Assembly (NCBI RefSeq): GCF_965196975.1
Contig: NZ_OZ239981.1
Span: forward strand, 1,674,001 to 1,738,000
Length of the DNA stretch: 64,000 bases
Reading direction: 5' to 3'
Source of the DNA: Endozoicomonas sp965196975
Lineage (GTDB): Bacteria; Pseudomonadota; Gammaproteobacteria; Pseudomonadales; Endozoicomonadaceae
The notes beneath the pieces were generated by a model. That model saw only the letters and a program-made list of their open reading frames with translations, did not search any database and was not told the DNA's origin. The translations under genes were made by a program, and so were the position numbers. Below are positions 38,518 to 48,475 of this stretch, in pieces (the stretch's first letter is position 1; each line of letters opens with the position of its first letter).

Positions 38518-40116
38518 TTAATCAATAACTATCGATACACGATATCGTATATCATCTGCTAACCAATATTTTGACCAGCTATTTGCACCAGAGTTCAAAT
38601 AATCAAGAATGGGTTTTTGAATTTTGCTAAATGCCCAGGCACCGTAATCCTGAAGTGTGGGTGTAATAAAGTAAGTCAGCATGCCTATCATCAAACCATC
38701 ATAAGCACCATTCAAGAGCGGTGATGCTTTGGATATGACTAAAATTGCCGCATTAAACAGTGCAGGTGCAGCAATGCCAATAGCAAGCAACTGTTCACCA
38801 GAGAGGGATGGTAGCCGAGACATCTTTGTCAGCGAGAGCGTCATGGCTTCAGCACGCTTCATTAAAGAGTTCATCTGATGTTTATGTTGTCTATCTTCTG
38901 GTGAGTACTGCTGATGAGATAATGTGTAAAGTCTCCAGAATATTTCAAGTACGCCGACACCTGTGGCCATTGGCACTGCATAAAATTCATCATAACCATA
39001 TCCCTTCAATTGCCCTTTGAAAAAATCTTCATAGCCTGACTGAAGCGTATATTGAACCGCTTTGACCAAAGAGCGGTCGAGGTCCTTTTGTAAATCAGCA
39101 CGTTGTTGTTCTGGGTGATTTTGTAATGCCTCTCTTATTTGCTTAAGAAAGTCACTAGCCTCAAAGGCAATTGTATTAAAAGTAAGTCCGACCATTACTT
39201 TTGACATGCCACGAATAGAGTCGGGGTTCATTTCCCTGAATTGCTTCCAGCCTGTATCTGGATCGGTCTGAAGCTCAAAAAGAATCTCTGCAACAGTACT
39301 TGAGGTACAATCAAGAAATTTCTTAATTGCCCTTGTCATCATAAAGTGACGAAATGTCTCTGTTTTGGTTTTAACAATTCCTTGACTCTGATCTAATACG
39401 CTTTTTTCTCCATAGTTGGCCATTTTAAATAACAGTAACCCTTCTATCGCATCAGCAGTACATTGAGAAAGAAATGGCTTCTTTTGACTAAAGGACTGAA
39501 TGGATAACATATCTCTTACTAGCTTAATGATGTCACCCTCAAAGACTTTATAATTCCACTTATTTAAAGCATAAATGAAGTAGTAGTAGGTGCTGTTTGT
39601 CCTGCTCCAATCAACACCGCCAGGAATCAAAAAGGGTAACATTTGAGGAATGAAAGCCGCTATTGATCCTAATTTTGAAATGTCACGCTCTCTCTGAACC
39701 CGTATTTTTAATTGTTTGTTTGAAATATCTTCAGTGACTTCAAAATCAATGAGAATGATTGAGTCATTATGGACATCTAATAAAGGCTCACCACCGTCAT
39801 AGAGCTGCTTTCTATGCCACTGCAGTGTTTTTTTTCCACCTTCAAACGTTGCCTGTTCAGGTTCAAGAATAAAGGTTATCGGTATATCACCCTGAAGTTC
39901 ATGATCAAGCCCTTCAGTATCAATGCCAACAGTGATATTTGCCTGACCCGATGTATCAAGCTCCAACTCCGTTTCACTGGTTGCTGATAATGAATACGTT
40001 GTTTGATTATTCAGAGCAAAGAGCAGGGTTGAATGCAAAGAGAAAAAGAGATAAATGAGTAGCAGATATTTTTTTTTAACGTCAATTAAAGCACCTTTGT
40101 AGAATACATCAGGCAT
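38518..40116 (-). CDS. secreted protein of unknown function, paralogue B
   Basis: 532 residues with a hydrophobic leader ('YLLLIYLFFSLHSTLLFAL'). Architecture is as in the neighbouring paralogue: a beta-rich N-terminus ('TELELDTSGQANITVGIDTE'), then 'AAFIPQMLPFL', 'LSQCTADAIEGLLLFKMANYG', 'FLDCTSSTVAEILFELQ', 'SGYEDFFKGQLKGYGYDE' and 'ATGVGVLEIFWRLY'. Two conserved cysteines in the 'QCTAD' and 'DCTSS' blocks could pair. I know no family for it. An internal start is possible because the leader has about 16 residues before the hydrophobic core. Confidence 0.7.
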   Translation of the reverse strand: MPDVFYKGALIDVKKKYLLLIYLFFSLHSTLLFALNNQTTYSLSATSETELELDTSGQANITVGIDTEGLDHELQGDIPITFILEPEQATFEGGKKTLQWHRKQLYDGGEPLLDVHNDSIILIDFEVTEDISNKQLKIRVQRERDISKLGSIAAFIPQMLPFLIPGGVDWSRTNSTYYYFIYALNKWNYKVFEGDIIKLVRDMLSIQSFSQKKPFLSQCTADAIEGLLLFKMANYGEKSVLDQSQGIVKTKTETFRHFMMTRAIKKFLDCTSSTVAEILFELQTDPDTGWKQFREMNPDSIRGMSKVMVGLTFNTIAFEASDFLKQIREALQNHPEQQRADLQKDLDRSLVKAVQYTLQSGYEDFFKGQLKGYGYDEFYAVPMATGVGVLEIFWRLYTLSHQQYSPEDRQHKHQMNSLMKRAEAMTLSLTKMSRLPSLSGEQLLAIGIAAPALFNAAILVISKASPLLNGAYDGLMIGMLTYFITPTLQDYGAWAFSKIQKPILDYLNSGANSWSKYWLADDIRYRVSIVID

Positions 40117-40233
40117 ATCGAATATCCTGCTTTGAGGGCATTCCCTGCTATTTCCATGGAGGAGGTTCCTGATTGAATGAGAAACCAGGAACCATTAAAT
40201 TAATTTGTAATTCCGTACTATTAGAGCGTTGAA

Positions 40234-42201
40234 TCAGCCAAAAAGTTTCTCTATGTGAGAAATGTCACTATTGCTGCCGGTAAGCACCACGATATCACCT
40301 GTTTTTAGGATCATCCCAGGCTGAGGCTGTAAAACCATGTTGTCTCGTCTTACTTCAACAATCGACACATCTGCACCTTTAAAATCAATAGATTCAATGG
40401 GTTGCTGATTTGCCTGACTGTTTTTACTGATGGTTACTGCATGCCTGTAAGTTTTTTGTTCATTTTCCAGCAAAAAGTCGTTAATGCCGGGATAGAACCC
40501 GTTTAAAATTTCATAACCACGGGTTCTTGCTTCATGAACCCGCTGTCTGACGTGGGCAGGGTTCATGCCTAACATCAAAAGGGCGTGCTTAACAATAACC
40601 AGGCTTGACTCCAGTACTTCAGGAATAACAACGGTTGCACCTGCCTTTTTCAAATCTTCAGATTGACTGTCATCCCTGGTACGAACCAGCACAGGCACCT
40701 GAGGTGACTGCTGCCGAATGGCTTGCAAAATTTTCAGGGCATTTTCAGGGCGATCGATACAGATAACCACCTGACTTGCGCGCTCTAATCCGACCGCCAT
40801 TAACAGTTCTAACTTCCTGCAGTCACCGAAGAAGACCGGGTCACCTGCAAGTCCCGCTTCGTGGACGTGCAAAGGGTCATCATCAATGGCTACAAAAGCC
40901 TTGTTTTCCTGAGTTAAGAAGCGGGCAATGGTCTGGCCCACACGACCGTAGCCACAGATCAGGGTGTGGTGATGTATATGGGCTGTTTGCTTACGGACTT
41001 CCTCTTCTTTAACACGATGAATGCTCTGTTCGGATTTATCAAACTTGACCAGTTTTACGATGGCATTGCTGTTTCTGATCAGAAGCGGAGCAATAATCAT
41101 CGATAAAATAGTGACCGCAAGAACGACTGAGGTGAGGTTTCCACCACTTTCTCCGTATTGTGATGCCAGGGCAACCAGTGCAAAGCAAAACTCCCCGCCC
41201 TGTGCCAGTGAAAGACTGGTTCTCAGAGAGATATTTTTCGACTCCGCAAACGTTCTGGCCAGTGTGTAAATCACCAGGAACTTAAAGACAATTAATGCCA
41301 CTGTGCCCAATAGAATTTCTTTCCAGAAAGCGACGAGAACATCCATATCCAGCATTAAGCCCACGGATACGAAAAACAGTCCAAGGAGCACATCCCGGAA
41401 AGGTTTGATGTCGGCTTCAACCTGATGCTTGTAGTGGCTTTCACCCATCATCATACCTGCAACAAAGCCGCCCAGTGCCATGGATAAGTCCATTGCATGA
41501 GAGAGCCAGGCAGCCATCAGGGCAATCACCAGCGCCATAAGAACGAACAGTTCTTCTGACCTGGCCTTGGCAACCTCGTGAAAAATAAGAGGTAAAACCC
41601 ATTTGCCAATAGCCAGCATGATCACAACGAACACCACACCTTCGGCAAAAGCAAAACCAAGAGAAGAGGCAATTGAGTCACTGCCTCCCCCAATCAGGGC
41701 TGGAATCATAATCAGAAAGATAACGGCGGCAATATCCTGAAAAAGAAGGACACCAATTGCCAGCTGCCCCTGGCGGGAGCGTATTTCATTACTCTGGGTG
41801 AGTTCCTTGGACACAATCGCAGTGGAGGAGAGGGCAAGTGCTGACGCACAGACAAAGGATGTAAGTACTGCAAAATCAAAGGCGATCAGAACGCCAAAAA
41901 TACCAACTCCTGTCAGGAGTACCTGTAGCCCCCCCAGGCCAAATACCTCTTTTTTCATGGCCATAATGGTTTTCATGGAGAACTCGAGGCCGAGTGTAAA
42001 GAGTAGGAAGACCACACCAATTTCAGCCAGCAGGGCAATATCAAAGTCCTGCTGTATCAGCCCTGAGGTTGTAGGCCCGAGAATGATGCCGACAAATAAA
42101 TAACCAAGACTTTCAGGCAGTTGAAATCGCTTGAAAAAGGCAATAGTCACGGCTGACAGAGCCAGAATAAGCATGAGTTGATTGAAAAATGTAAAGTCCA
42201 T
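40234..42201 (-). CDS. KefB/C-type cation:proton antiporter with RCK domain
   Basis: 655 residues. The membrane domain of about 12 helices begins 'FFKRFQLPESLGYLFVGIIL' and contains 'EIGVVFLLFTLGLEFS'. The TrkA-N/RCK domain starts near residue 415 with 'HHTLICGYGRVGQTIARFL', a Rossmann GxGxxG. A TrkA-C domain at the C-terminus ends 'TGDIVVLTGSNSDI'. KefB/C efflux potassium in response to electrophile-glutathione adducts. No KefF/KefG partner gene is adjacent, so glutathione gating is not certain. Confidence 0.93.
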   Translation of the reverse strand: MDFTFFNQLMLILALSAVTIAFFKRFQLPESLGYLFVGIILGPTTSGLIQQDFDIALLAEIGVVFLLFTLGLEFSMKTIMAMKKEVFGLGGLQVLLTGVGIFGVLIAFDFAVLTSFVCASALALSSTAIVSKELTQSNEIRSRQGQLAIGVLLFQDIAAVIFLIMIPALIGGGSDSIASSLGFAFAEGVVFVVIMLAIGKWVLPLIFHEVAKARSEELFVLMALVIALMAAWLSHAMDLSMALGGFVAGMMMGESHYKHQVEADIKPFRDVLLGLFFVSVGLMLDMDVLVAFWKEILLGTVALIVFKFLVIYTLARTFAESKNISLRTSLSLAQGGEFCFALVALASQYGESGGNLTSVVLAVTILSMIIAPLLIRNSNAIVKLVKFDKSEQSIHRVKEEEVRKQTAHIHHHTLICGYGRVGQTIARFLTQENKAFVAIDDDPLHVHEAGLAGDPVFFGDCRKLELLMAVGLERASQVVICIDRPENALKILQAIRQQSPQVPVLVRTRDDSQSEDLKKAGATVVIPEVLESSLVIVKHALLMLGMNPAHVRQRVHEARTRGYEILNGFYPGINDFLLENEQKTYRHAVTISKNSQANQQPIESIDFKGADVSIVEVRRDNMVLQPQPGMILKTGDIVVLTGSNSDISHIEKLFG

Positions 42202-42338
42202 GGGATCGCCAGCTGAATTTATTAGTGCCCAGTGAGAGTATAAGCAAAAACACTATGCTGTAGTTATATCTACATAATCTTTACTAACTCTATGGTTATA
42301 TTATCGCTATCATAGACCCCCTTTTTAGGGGATAGTTT

Positions 42339-42587
42339 ATGATTCAACTGACTTTATATACCACTTCCGGATGTCACCTGTGTGAAGAAGCTGAAGAAAT
42401 GCTCAATTTTCTGCAAAATCAGCAGGTCTGTCGCTGGGTGGCTATAGAGATCAGTGAAGATGATCGTCTGGTTGAGCTTTATGGGGTACGGATTCCTGTC
42501 ATAGCGACGGAAGAGGGCAGGGAGCTTGGGTGGCCATTTACGCTCGAGGCCTTGAATGACTGGCTGATCCAACCCGTTTCAGGATAG
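42339..42587 (+). CDS. glutaredoxin-like protein (DUF836 type)
   Basis: 82 residues, thioredoxin fold with active site 'TSGCHLCEEAEEML' (CxxC) and the cis-Pro in 'YGVRIPVIA'. This is the short glutaredoxin family of unknown partner. AGGGG precedes the start. It lies just upstream of fieF and is possibly cotranscribed with it. Confidence 0.9.
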   Translation: MIQLTLYTTSGCHLCEEAEEMLNFLQNQQVCRWVAIEISEDDRLVELYGVRIPVIATEEGRELGWPFTLEALNDWLIQPVSG

Positions 42588-42625
42588 GATAGAAAGATCG
42601 ACGGTTGTTAATTGGCAGGGATCGC

Positions 42626-43609
42626 ATGATTAACTACGCTCTGGCTCAAAGACGAGCTCAAAGACAAGAGTCTCGTGATAGGATGACATCGTCTGAGCTT
42701 AATGACAGCAACTCTGGAAAGCACGTGTCTGAAGACAAAAACCGCCTCCTCAAACTGGCAACCTACGCTTCGGTTGCTACTGCAAGCATCCTGATTATCG
42801 CTAAGCTTATCGCTTGGTTCATGACCGGCTCCATGAGCCTGCTAGCTACTTTGCTGGATTCCACAATGGATATTCTGGCTTCCCTGATCACATTATTTGC
42901 CGTCAGGATTGCCATTGCGCCAGCGGATGAGGACCATCATTTTGGCCACGGGAAGGCTGAGCAGCTTGCCGTATTGGCTCAGTCTGCCTTTATTGGCGGT
43001 TCGGCCATTGTTCTGGTGCTGAACACGCTTGACCGGATAACGGGTGAAGATGTTGTGCTGGGTAATGAAAGCGCCGGTATCATGGTGATGATCTTTTCGA
43101 TCATTACCACACTGATCCTGCTATCCATTCAGCGCTATGTCATTCGAAAAACCAACTCAGCAGCCATTAAATCAGACTCACTTCATTATCAGGTAGACCT
43201 TCTGACCAATATTGCGGTGCTGGCCGCATTGATTGGCGCCAGCTATGGCTATCAGCAGGTGGATAATATTCTTGCCCTGCTGATTGGCGGTTATATGTTG
43301 TTCAGTGTCAGGAGTCTTGCCTGGGAGGCGATTCAGCAACTGATGGATCAGGCTCTGCCCAAGGAAGATCTTCAGGAAATTGAGCGACGGGCCCTCTCCG
43401 TAGACGGTGTTCTGGGTATTCATGACGTAAAAACCCGGGTGTCAGGCTCAATTCCGTTTATTCAGATGCACCTGGACCTTGAACCCAATACGCCGCTGAT
43501 CCATGCCCACGAGCTGGGGGTTCTGGCAAAGCGGGCAGTGCTTGAATACCTGCCCGAAGCGGACGTTATTGTCCATCTTGACCCTGAAGGTCATGATGAC
43601 GAGCCGTGA
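42626..43609 (+). CDS. fieF: ferrous-iron efflux pump FieF (CDF family)
   Basis: About 327 residues from the ATG at 42626; a TTG at 42605 would add seven residues. The cation diffusion facilitator domain has six helices. It includes 'LDSTMDILASLITLFAV' (Asp site), 'DEDHHFGHGKAEQLAVLAQS', and 'KSDSLHYQVDLLTNIAVLAA'. The C-terminal cytoplasmic domain has 'GVLGIHDVKTRVSGSIPFIQ' and 'HLDLEPNTPL'. It exports Fe2+ or Zn2+ using the proton gradient. The 3' end overlaps the convergent tatD gene by 44 bases. Confidence 0.92.
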   Translation: MINYALAQRRAQRQESRDRMTSSELNDSNSGKHVSEDKNRLLKLATYASVATASILIIAKLIAWFMTGSMSLLATLLDSTMDILASLITLFAVRIAIAPADEDHHFGHGKAEQLAVLAQSAFIGGSAIVLVLNTLDRITGEDVVLGNESAGIMVMIFSIITTLILLSIQRYVIRKTNSAAIKSDSLHYQVDLLTNIAVLAALIGASYGYQQVDNILALLIGGYMLFSVRSLAWEAIQQLMDQALPKEDLQEIERRALSVDGVLGIHDVKTRVSGSIPFIQMHLDLEPNTPLIHAHELGVLAKRAVLEYLPEADVIVHLDPEGHDDEP

Positions 43610-44396
43610 GATTAAAGAATTCCAGTGATGTTTCCCTGGTTTGCCGGGCAACCTGTTCCAGGGATTGCCCGGTGTGAGTAGCAATCATCTGAACAACCTC
43701 ATGCAGAAAGGCCGGTTCATTTCTCCGGTTTTTCGGCTTTTCCACCAACGATCTTGGCAGCAGCCATGGTGAATCAGTTTCCACCATCAATCGATTTGCA
43801 GGAATATCCTTCATCAGCGGATGGAGGTGGGTTCCCCGTCGTTCATCACAGATCCATCCGGTAATGCCAATATGGCAGTCCAGATCCAGGTATCGATACA
43901 GGGCTTTCTTATCCGCGGTGAAGCAGTGTACGACCAGTTTGTTGATCTGATCCCGATAGCTTCTGATGATTTCGGCAAAACGCTCTGACGCATCCCTTTC
44001 ATGGCAGAACAGGGGTAATCCACTCTCAATAGCCAGCTCCAACTGACGCTCAAACACTTTCTCCTGAACCGGCCGGGGAGAAAAGTCACGGTTAAAATCC
44101 AGACCTGCCTCTCCAACAGCAACCACCTCTGGTTCATTGAACAAGGTCTTCAGCTCATTAAAGGCCTGGGCATTTGCATCTTTAGCCCCGTGAGGGTGGA
44201 TACCCGCGGTACAAAAGCAGTGGCCAGCGTGGGTTCTTGCCAGACCCAACACCTCCTGAGACTCTGGCAGAGAAGTGCCAGTGAGGATCATGGTGGTAAC
44301 ACCGTGCTCAACCGCGCGACGGACCACCTCATCGCGATCCTTGTCAAAAGCCTTATCACTGAGGTTAACGCCTATATCAACCAGCTGCAGTGTCAT
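43566..44396 (-). CDS. tatD: TatD-family metal-dependent DNase
   Basis: 276 residues from the ATG at 44396, chosen for AGGAT upstream and because homologues begin 'LVDIGVNL'. Metal ligands are in 'AGIHPHGA', 'GEAGLDFNRDFSP', 'PLFCHERDASERF', 'VVHCFTA' and 'LMVETDSPWLLP'. Deoxyribonuclease with a TIM barrel, linked to DNA repair and quality control. Its 3' end overlaps fieF on the opposite strand. Confidence 0.95.
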   Translation of the reverse strand: MTLQLVDIGVNLSDKAFDKDRDEVVRRAVEHGVTTMILTGTSLPESQEVLGLARTHAGHCFCTAGIHPHGAKDANAQAFNELKTLFNEPEVVAVGEAGLDFNRDFSPRPVQEKVFERQLELAIESGLPLFCHERDASERFAEIIRSYRDQINKLVVHCFTADKKALYRYLDLDCHIGITGWICDERRGTHLHPLMKDIPANRLMVETDSPWLLPRSLVEKPKNRRNEPAFLHEVVQMIATHTGQSLEQVARQTRETSLEFFNLTARHHDLQGQDGQ

Positions 44397-44521
44397 TGAG
44401 AATCCTGTTATCACCAAAATAATTTGCAGGATATTTTGATTCCCATTGTTCTCATAAACAAGGGATAGCCGTATCCTTGGTGGTAATAATATTCTGGTCA
44501 TATAAAGTACAGGAGCTGGCG

Positions 44522-45319
44522 ATGATGGAAGTAACCGGGCTGACGGTCTATCCGATCAAATCAACCAGAGCAATCCCCCTTGAGCGTGCCCATGTAACCC
44601 TGAGAGGTTTTGAGCATGATCGTCGCTGGTTGCTGACAGATGAAAATGGAAAGTTCATTACTCAGCGGCAATATCCAGTCCTGGCCACTGTGGTCACCTC
44701 TATCGTTGATGGAGGGTTGCAGATCACACGACCAGAGGCTGAGAGTCTCCGTGTATCAACACCGTCAGCGGGAGCTTATTCTTCAACAGTCACCGTCTGG
44801 AAAGATGATTGTCATGCCCTTGATGCCGGGGATGATGCTGCTCAGTGGTTCAGTGATTTTCTGAATATGAAATGCAGACTGTTTTATCAGCCAGAACAGT
44901 CAATACGATCCACCGATGCCCGGTATTCAAAACCAGAAGATCACACCAGTTTTGCCGACGGTTTCCCATTTCTTCTGACGAATGAAGCGTCTTTAGCCGA
45001 TTTGAATCAACGCCTGACCGAAACCGTGTCCATGTCACGCTTCCGACCCAATATCGTTGTCAGTGGTCAACAACCCTATGAAGAAGACACCTGGTCAGTG
45101 ATCAAGGTCGGAGATATCACCTTTCGGGTAGCCAAACCCTGTTCCCGGTGTGTAATGACCACCGTCAACCCTGAAACCGGAGAGAAAGAGGGGAGGGAGC
45201 CACTGTTCACACTGGCTCAATATCGTCGAACAGAGATGGGCGTTATCTTTGGTCAGAATCTTATCCCGGATCAGGAAGGCATGATTCGAGTCGGAGATAA
45301 GGTGACAATTTTGGAATAA
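44522..45319 (+). CDS. MOSC-domain protein (YcbX-like)
   Basis: About 265 residues from the ATG at 44522 (AGGAG upstream). MOSC N-terminal beta barrel: 'GLTVYPIKSTRAIPLERAHV', 'GFEHDRRWLLTDENGKF'. The C-terminal MOSC domain has the conserved cysteine in 'KPCSRCVMTTVNPETGE'. Family members use molybdenum cofactor to reduce N-hydroxylated compounds. There is no ferredoxin domain at the C-terminus, unlike E. coli YcbX. Confidence 0.9.
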   Translation: MMEVTGLTVYPIKSTRAIPLERAHVTLRGFEHDRRWLLTDENGKFITQRQYPVLATVVTSIVDGGLQITRPEAESLRVSTPSAGAYSSTVTVWKDDCHALDAGDDAAQWFSDFLNMKCRLFYQPEQSIRSTDARYSKPEDHTSFADGFPFLLTNEASLADLNQRLTETVSMSRFRPNIVVSGQQPYEEDTWSVIKVGDITFRVAKPCSRCVMTTVNPETGEKEGREPLFTLAQYRRTEMGVIFGQNLIPDQEGMIRVGDKVTILE

Positions 45320-45336
45320 ATGATTTTTCAATGATG

Positions 45337-45362
45337 CAGGCAATAGCAGAGACTATTGCCTG
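45337..45362. terminator. hairpin between convergent MOSC and RND genes
   Basis: CAGGCAATAG pairs perfectly with CTATTGCCTG around six bases; a T-rich flank lies on each side. It probably ends both transcripts. Confidence 0.7.
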
Positions 45363-45373
45363 TGTTTGATGGT

Positions 45374-48300
45374 TTACTCAGCCATCTTTCGGTCCTGCCT
45401 GCGACCTGCAATGACCAGCAGGCACGGTGTCAGAACCAGGGTCAGCAGGGTGGCAAATGCCAGACCTCCGGCAATGGAGGTCGATAACTGATTCCACCAC
45501 TGAGCGGTGGGACCACCAATCTCAAGCCGGTGGTTGAACAGATCAATATTGGTGGAGAGCACCATTGGCATCAGGCCCAGAATGGTGGTAATCGTCGTCA
45601 ACATTACCGGTCGCAGACGCTGGGCACCGGTTCGAAGAATGGCTTCTTCGGCTTTCATTCCCTGTTTGCGCAACAGATTGTAGGTATCAATCAACACGAT
45701 ATTGTTGTTCACGACGATGCCTGCCAGAGAAATGACCCCGATACCACACATCACAATGCCAAAGGGTTTGCCGGCCACGAGTAGTCCAAGCAACACACCA
45801 CCGGTAGAAAGGACAACAGCTGACATAATCAGGAACGCCTGGTAGAAACTGTTGAACTGAGTCACCAGGATCATGGCCATCACGAACAGGGCGATTGCGA
45901 ATGCCTTAATCAGGAACTGACTGCTTTCCTGCTGGTCTTCATTCTGACCTTTGATGGTGAAACTGACTTCCTGAGGTACATCCAATGTATCAAGCTTTGC
46001 TTTTAACTCAGGCAGGAGGTCATTCAATAGGGCCCCTTCGGCCAGATTGGCACCGACGCTGACTGTTCGTTTACCGTCGAGGTGCTTGATGCTGTCAACC
46101 TTGGGGGCAATCTCACGTGTTGTGAAGTTGTTGATAGGTACCAGGCCCGACTGGGTCATCAATCGAAGTTGATCGATACTCTCAAGGTGACGGTCTGACT
46201 CAGGAAAACGAATACGAATATCCACTTCATCACTGCTGTCATCCGGACGATAACTGCCCACCGTTAAACCAGAAGTAACCAGACGGACAAGGCCGCCGGC
46301 ACTGCTGACATCCGCACCATAACGGGCAGCTCCGGCACGGTCTACATCAATGCGCCATTCATAGCCGGGAGTAGGGCCGTCGTCTTCTAAATTGGTAAAG
46401 CCATCAATGCCCGCCAGAACGGTTCTGACTTTGCCAACCGTTTCGTGCAGCACATCAAGGTCATTGGCACTGATCACGAGTTCCAGGGGTTTCCCCTGGG
46501 GAGGGCCATCTTTTCTTCGCTCAACAGTGATGTCCAGTCCGGCAAAGTGTGAAAGCTTCTGATTAATCTCTTCTGCGACAAGGGCTGCTTTTCGGCGATA
46601 TTTCCAGTCCACCATATTCAGACGAATGGTACCCACTTCCTGGTTGTCACCGGTGCGGGCATACAGCGTTTTTAATTCTGGTTGCCGGAGCAGAATTGTT
46701 TCTACCTTTCTAAGGATTTCATCTTTTTCATCAATGGACAGGTTGCTGGAATTTACCCGTACCTTAACCATGATGTTATTGGTATCGACATCTGGGAAGA
46801 ACTCAAAGCCTTTACCAAAGCTAATGAAGGCAAAATAAATGACTGCCACCATAGCCATACCCGAGAACAGAATTTTTAAAGGGTGCTGAATCGCCTTGGA
46901 CAGTGTGCGGATATATACACCCGCCCAACCGGGAACATTCTGCAAATCTCCTGTTTCCGCTTCGGTGATCGATCGCTTTTCAAGCTCGCTGAGCTTTCTG
47001 GGCTTGCCAATAAGAGAGCCGATGGTCGGTATAAAAATCAGTGCCATCACCAGAGATGCGGAGAGGGTCGCAATCAGGGTTAATGGCAGGTAGGTCATCA
47101 TCTCACCCATAATGCCAGGCCAGAACATCAGCGGGAAAAAGGCGGCTAGAGTCGTTGCTGTCGATGCAATGATTGGCCACGCCATTCGTAATGAGGCTTC
47201 CTGATACGCCTGTTTGCGGGCAACGCCTTCACTCATTTTCCGGTCGGCATATTCGGTAACCACAATAGCGCCATCAACCAGCATGCCCACAGCCATCATC
47301 AGTGAGATAAGAACCACCATATTGATGGTTAAACCCATCATGGCAATGATCAGAATACCGGTAAGAAAAGAGCCTGGAATGGCAATGGCTGCCAATACGG
47401 CGCTGCGAAAGCCCAATGCCCCGACAATAACCGTAACCACCAGAATAATGGCCGCCAGAACACTGTTCTGCAGGTCGTTGACCATATCCACCACATCAAC
47501 CGACTGATCACCTACGTAGTCAACATTCAGGGTTTTAGGTGAAAGCTTCTGGCCTTCAGCAATAATGGCTTTGGCCAGTCCCACCGTTTCAATGATGTTT
47601 TCACCGGGGCGCTTTTTGATTTCCAGGGCGATACTGTTCTTTCCGTTCATTCTGGCGTAACCGCCACCATCCTTAAACGTACTGAGAACGCTGGCAATAT
47701 CACCGAAGGTAATGACCCGGTCACCGTCGGCTTTGACGGGCTGAGAGAGAATATCTGCCGCTGTTTTATAGACAGCGGGGACTTTGACTGAAAATCGCCC
47801 CTTACCGTTGTCCAGGTTGCCGGCCGCAACCAGCTGGTTGTTCTGGGAGACCAGGTTAATAACATCAGCAGGAACCAGCCCATAACTTTCCAGCTTGAGT
47901 GGATCGATGATAACGTCAACAACTTCTTCCCGGTCTCCTGCGATATCCACCTCCAGAATCTGCTTTCTGGATTCCAGCTCATCTCTGAGCTCACGGGCTA
48001 TTTTGACCAGCGCACGTTCGGGTAAGTTGCCGGAAAGTACGGCCGTAATCACCGGTTCCATACTGGCAAAGGAGATCTGGTTGATAATAGGCTCATCCGT
48101 ATCCTGAGGCAGTTTGCTCTTGGCCAGATTCACCTTGTCCCTGACGTCTGCGAGAACCTCATCCGTATCCAGACCAGCAATAAACTCCAGGGTAATGGAA
48201 GCATGAGACTGGGATGCGGTTGCCTTAAGTTCCTTAACACCTTCAATAGCCCTGAGTTCATTCTCCAGGGGGAGTACCAGCAACCGTTCGGCATCTTCCG

Positions 48301-48469
48301 GTGAAATACCTTCGTGTGATACGGAAATATAAATGACCGGAATCGTAATATCGGGGCTCGATTCTTTGGGAATAGTAAGATAGCTGGCAAGGCCGGTAAC
48401 CAGGATTAACGCCAGCAGCATCATAACAGTACGGGTTCGCATCAGTGATGCAGCAATCAGACTTCGCAT
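45374..48469 (-). CDS. RND-family inner-membrane efflux pump
   Basis: 1031 residues, full length for an AcrB/MexB-like pump with 12 helices and two large periplasmic loops. The first helix is followed by 'IPKESSPDITIPVIYISVSH' and 'PLENELRAIEGVKELKATAS'; 'MMAVGMLVDGAIVVTEYADR' carries the proton-relay Asp. The sequence type is that of pumps paired with a single membrane-fusion protein. No outer membrane channel gene is adjacent. The partner gene just upstream (48476-49584) is frameshifted, so the pump may lack its adaptor. Confidence 0.95.
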   Translation of the reverse strand: MRSLIAASLMRTRTVMMLLALILVTGLASYLTIPKESSPDITIPVIYISVSHEGISPEDAERLLVLPLENELRAIEGVKELKATASQSHASITLEFIAGLDTDEVLADVRDKVNLAKSKLPQDTDEPIINQISFASMEPVITAVLSGNLPERALVKIARELRDELESRKQILEVDIAGDREEVVDVIIDPLKLESYGLVPADVINLVSQNNQLVAAGNLDNGKGRFSVKVPAVYKTAADILSQPVKADGDRVITFGDIASVLSTFKDGGGYARMNGKNSIALEIKKRPGENIIETVGLAKAIIAEGQKLSPKTLNVDYVGDQSVDVVDMVNDLQNSVLAAIILVVTVIVGALGFRSAVLAAIAIPGSFLTGILIIAMMGLTINMVVLISLMMAVGMLVDGAIVVTEYADRKMSEGVARKQAYQEASLRMAWPIIASTATTLAAFFPLMFWPGIMGEMMTYLPLTLIATLSASLVMALIFIPTIGSLIGKPRKLSELEKRSITEAETGDLQNVPGWAGVYIRTLSKAIQHPLKILFSGMAMVAVIYFAFISFGKGFEFFPDVDTNNIMVKVRVNSSNLSIDEKDEILRKVETILLRQPELKTLYARTGDNQEVGTIRLNMVDWKYRRKAALVAEEINQKLSHFAGLDITVERRKDGPPQGKPLELVISANDLDVLHETVGKVRTVLAGIDGFTNLEDDGPTPGYEWRIDVDRAGAARYGADVSSAGGLVRLVTSGLTVGSYRPDDSSDEVDIRIRFPESDRHLESIDQLRLMTQSGLVPINNFTTREIAPKVDSIKHLDGKRTVSVGANLAEGALLNDLLPELKAKLDTLDVPQEVSFTIKGQNEDQQESSQFLIKAFAIALFVMAMILVTQFNSFYQAFLIMSAVVLSTGGVLLGLLVAGKPFGIVMCGIGVISLAGIVVNNNIVLIDTYNLLRKQGMKAEEAILRTGAQRLRPVMLTTITTILGLMPMVLSTNIDLFNHRLEIGGPTAQWWNQLSTSIAGGLAFATLLTLVLTPCLLVIAGRRQDRKMAE

Positions 48470-48475
48470 TGGTCA

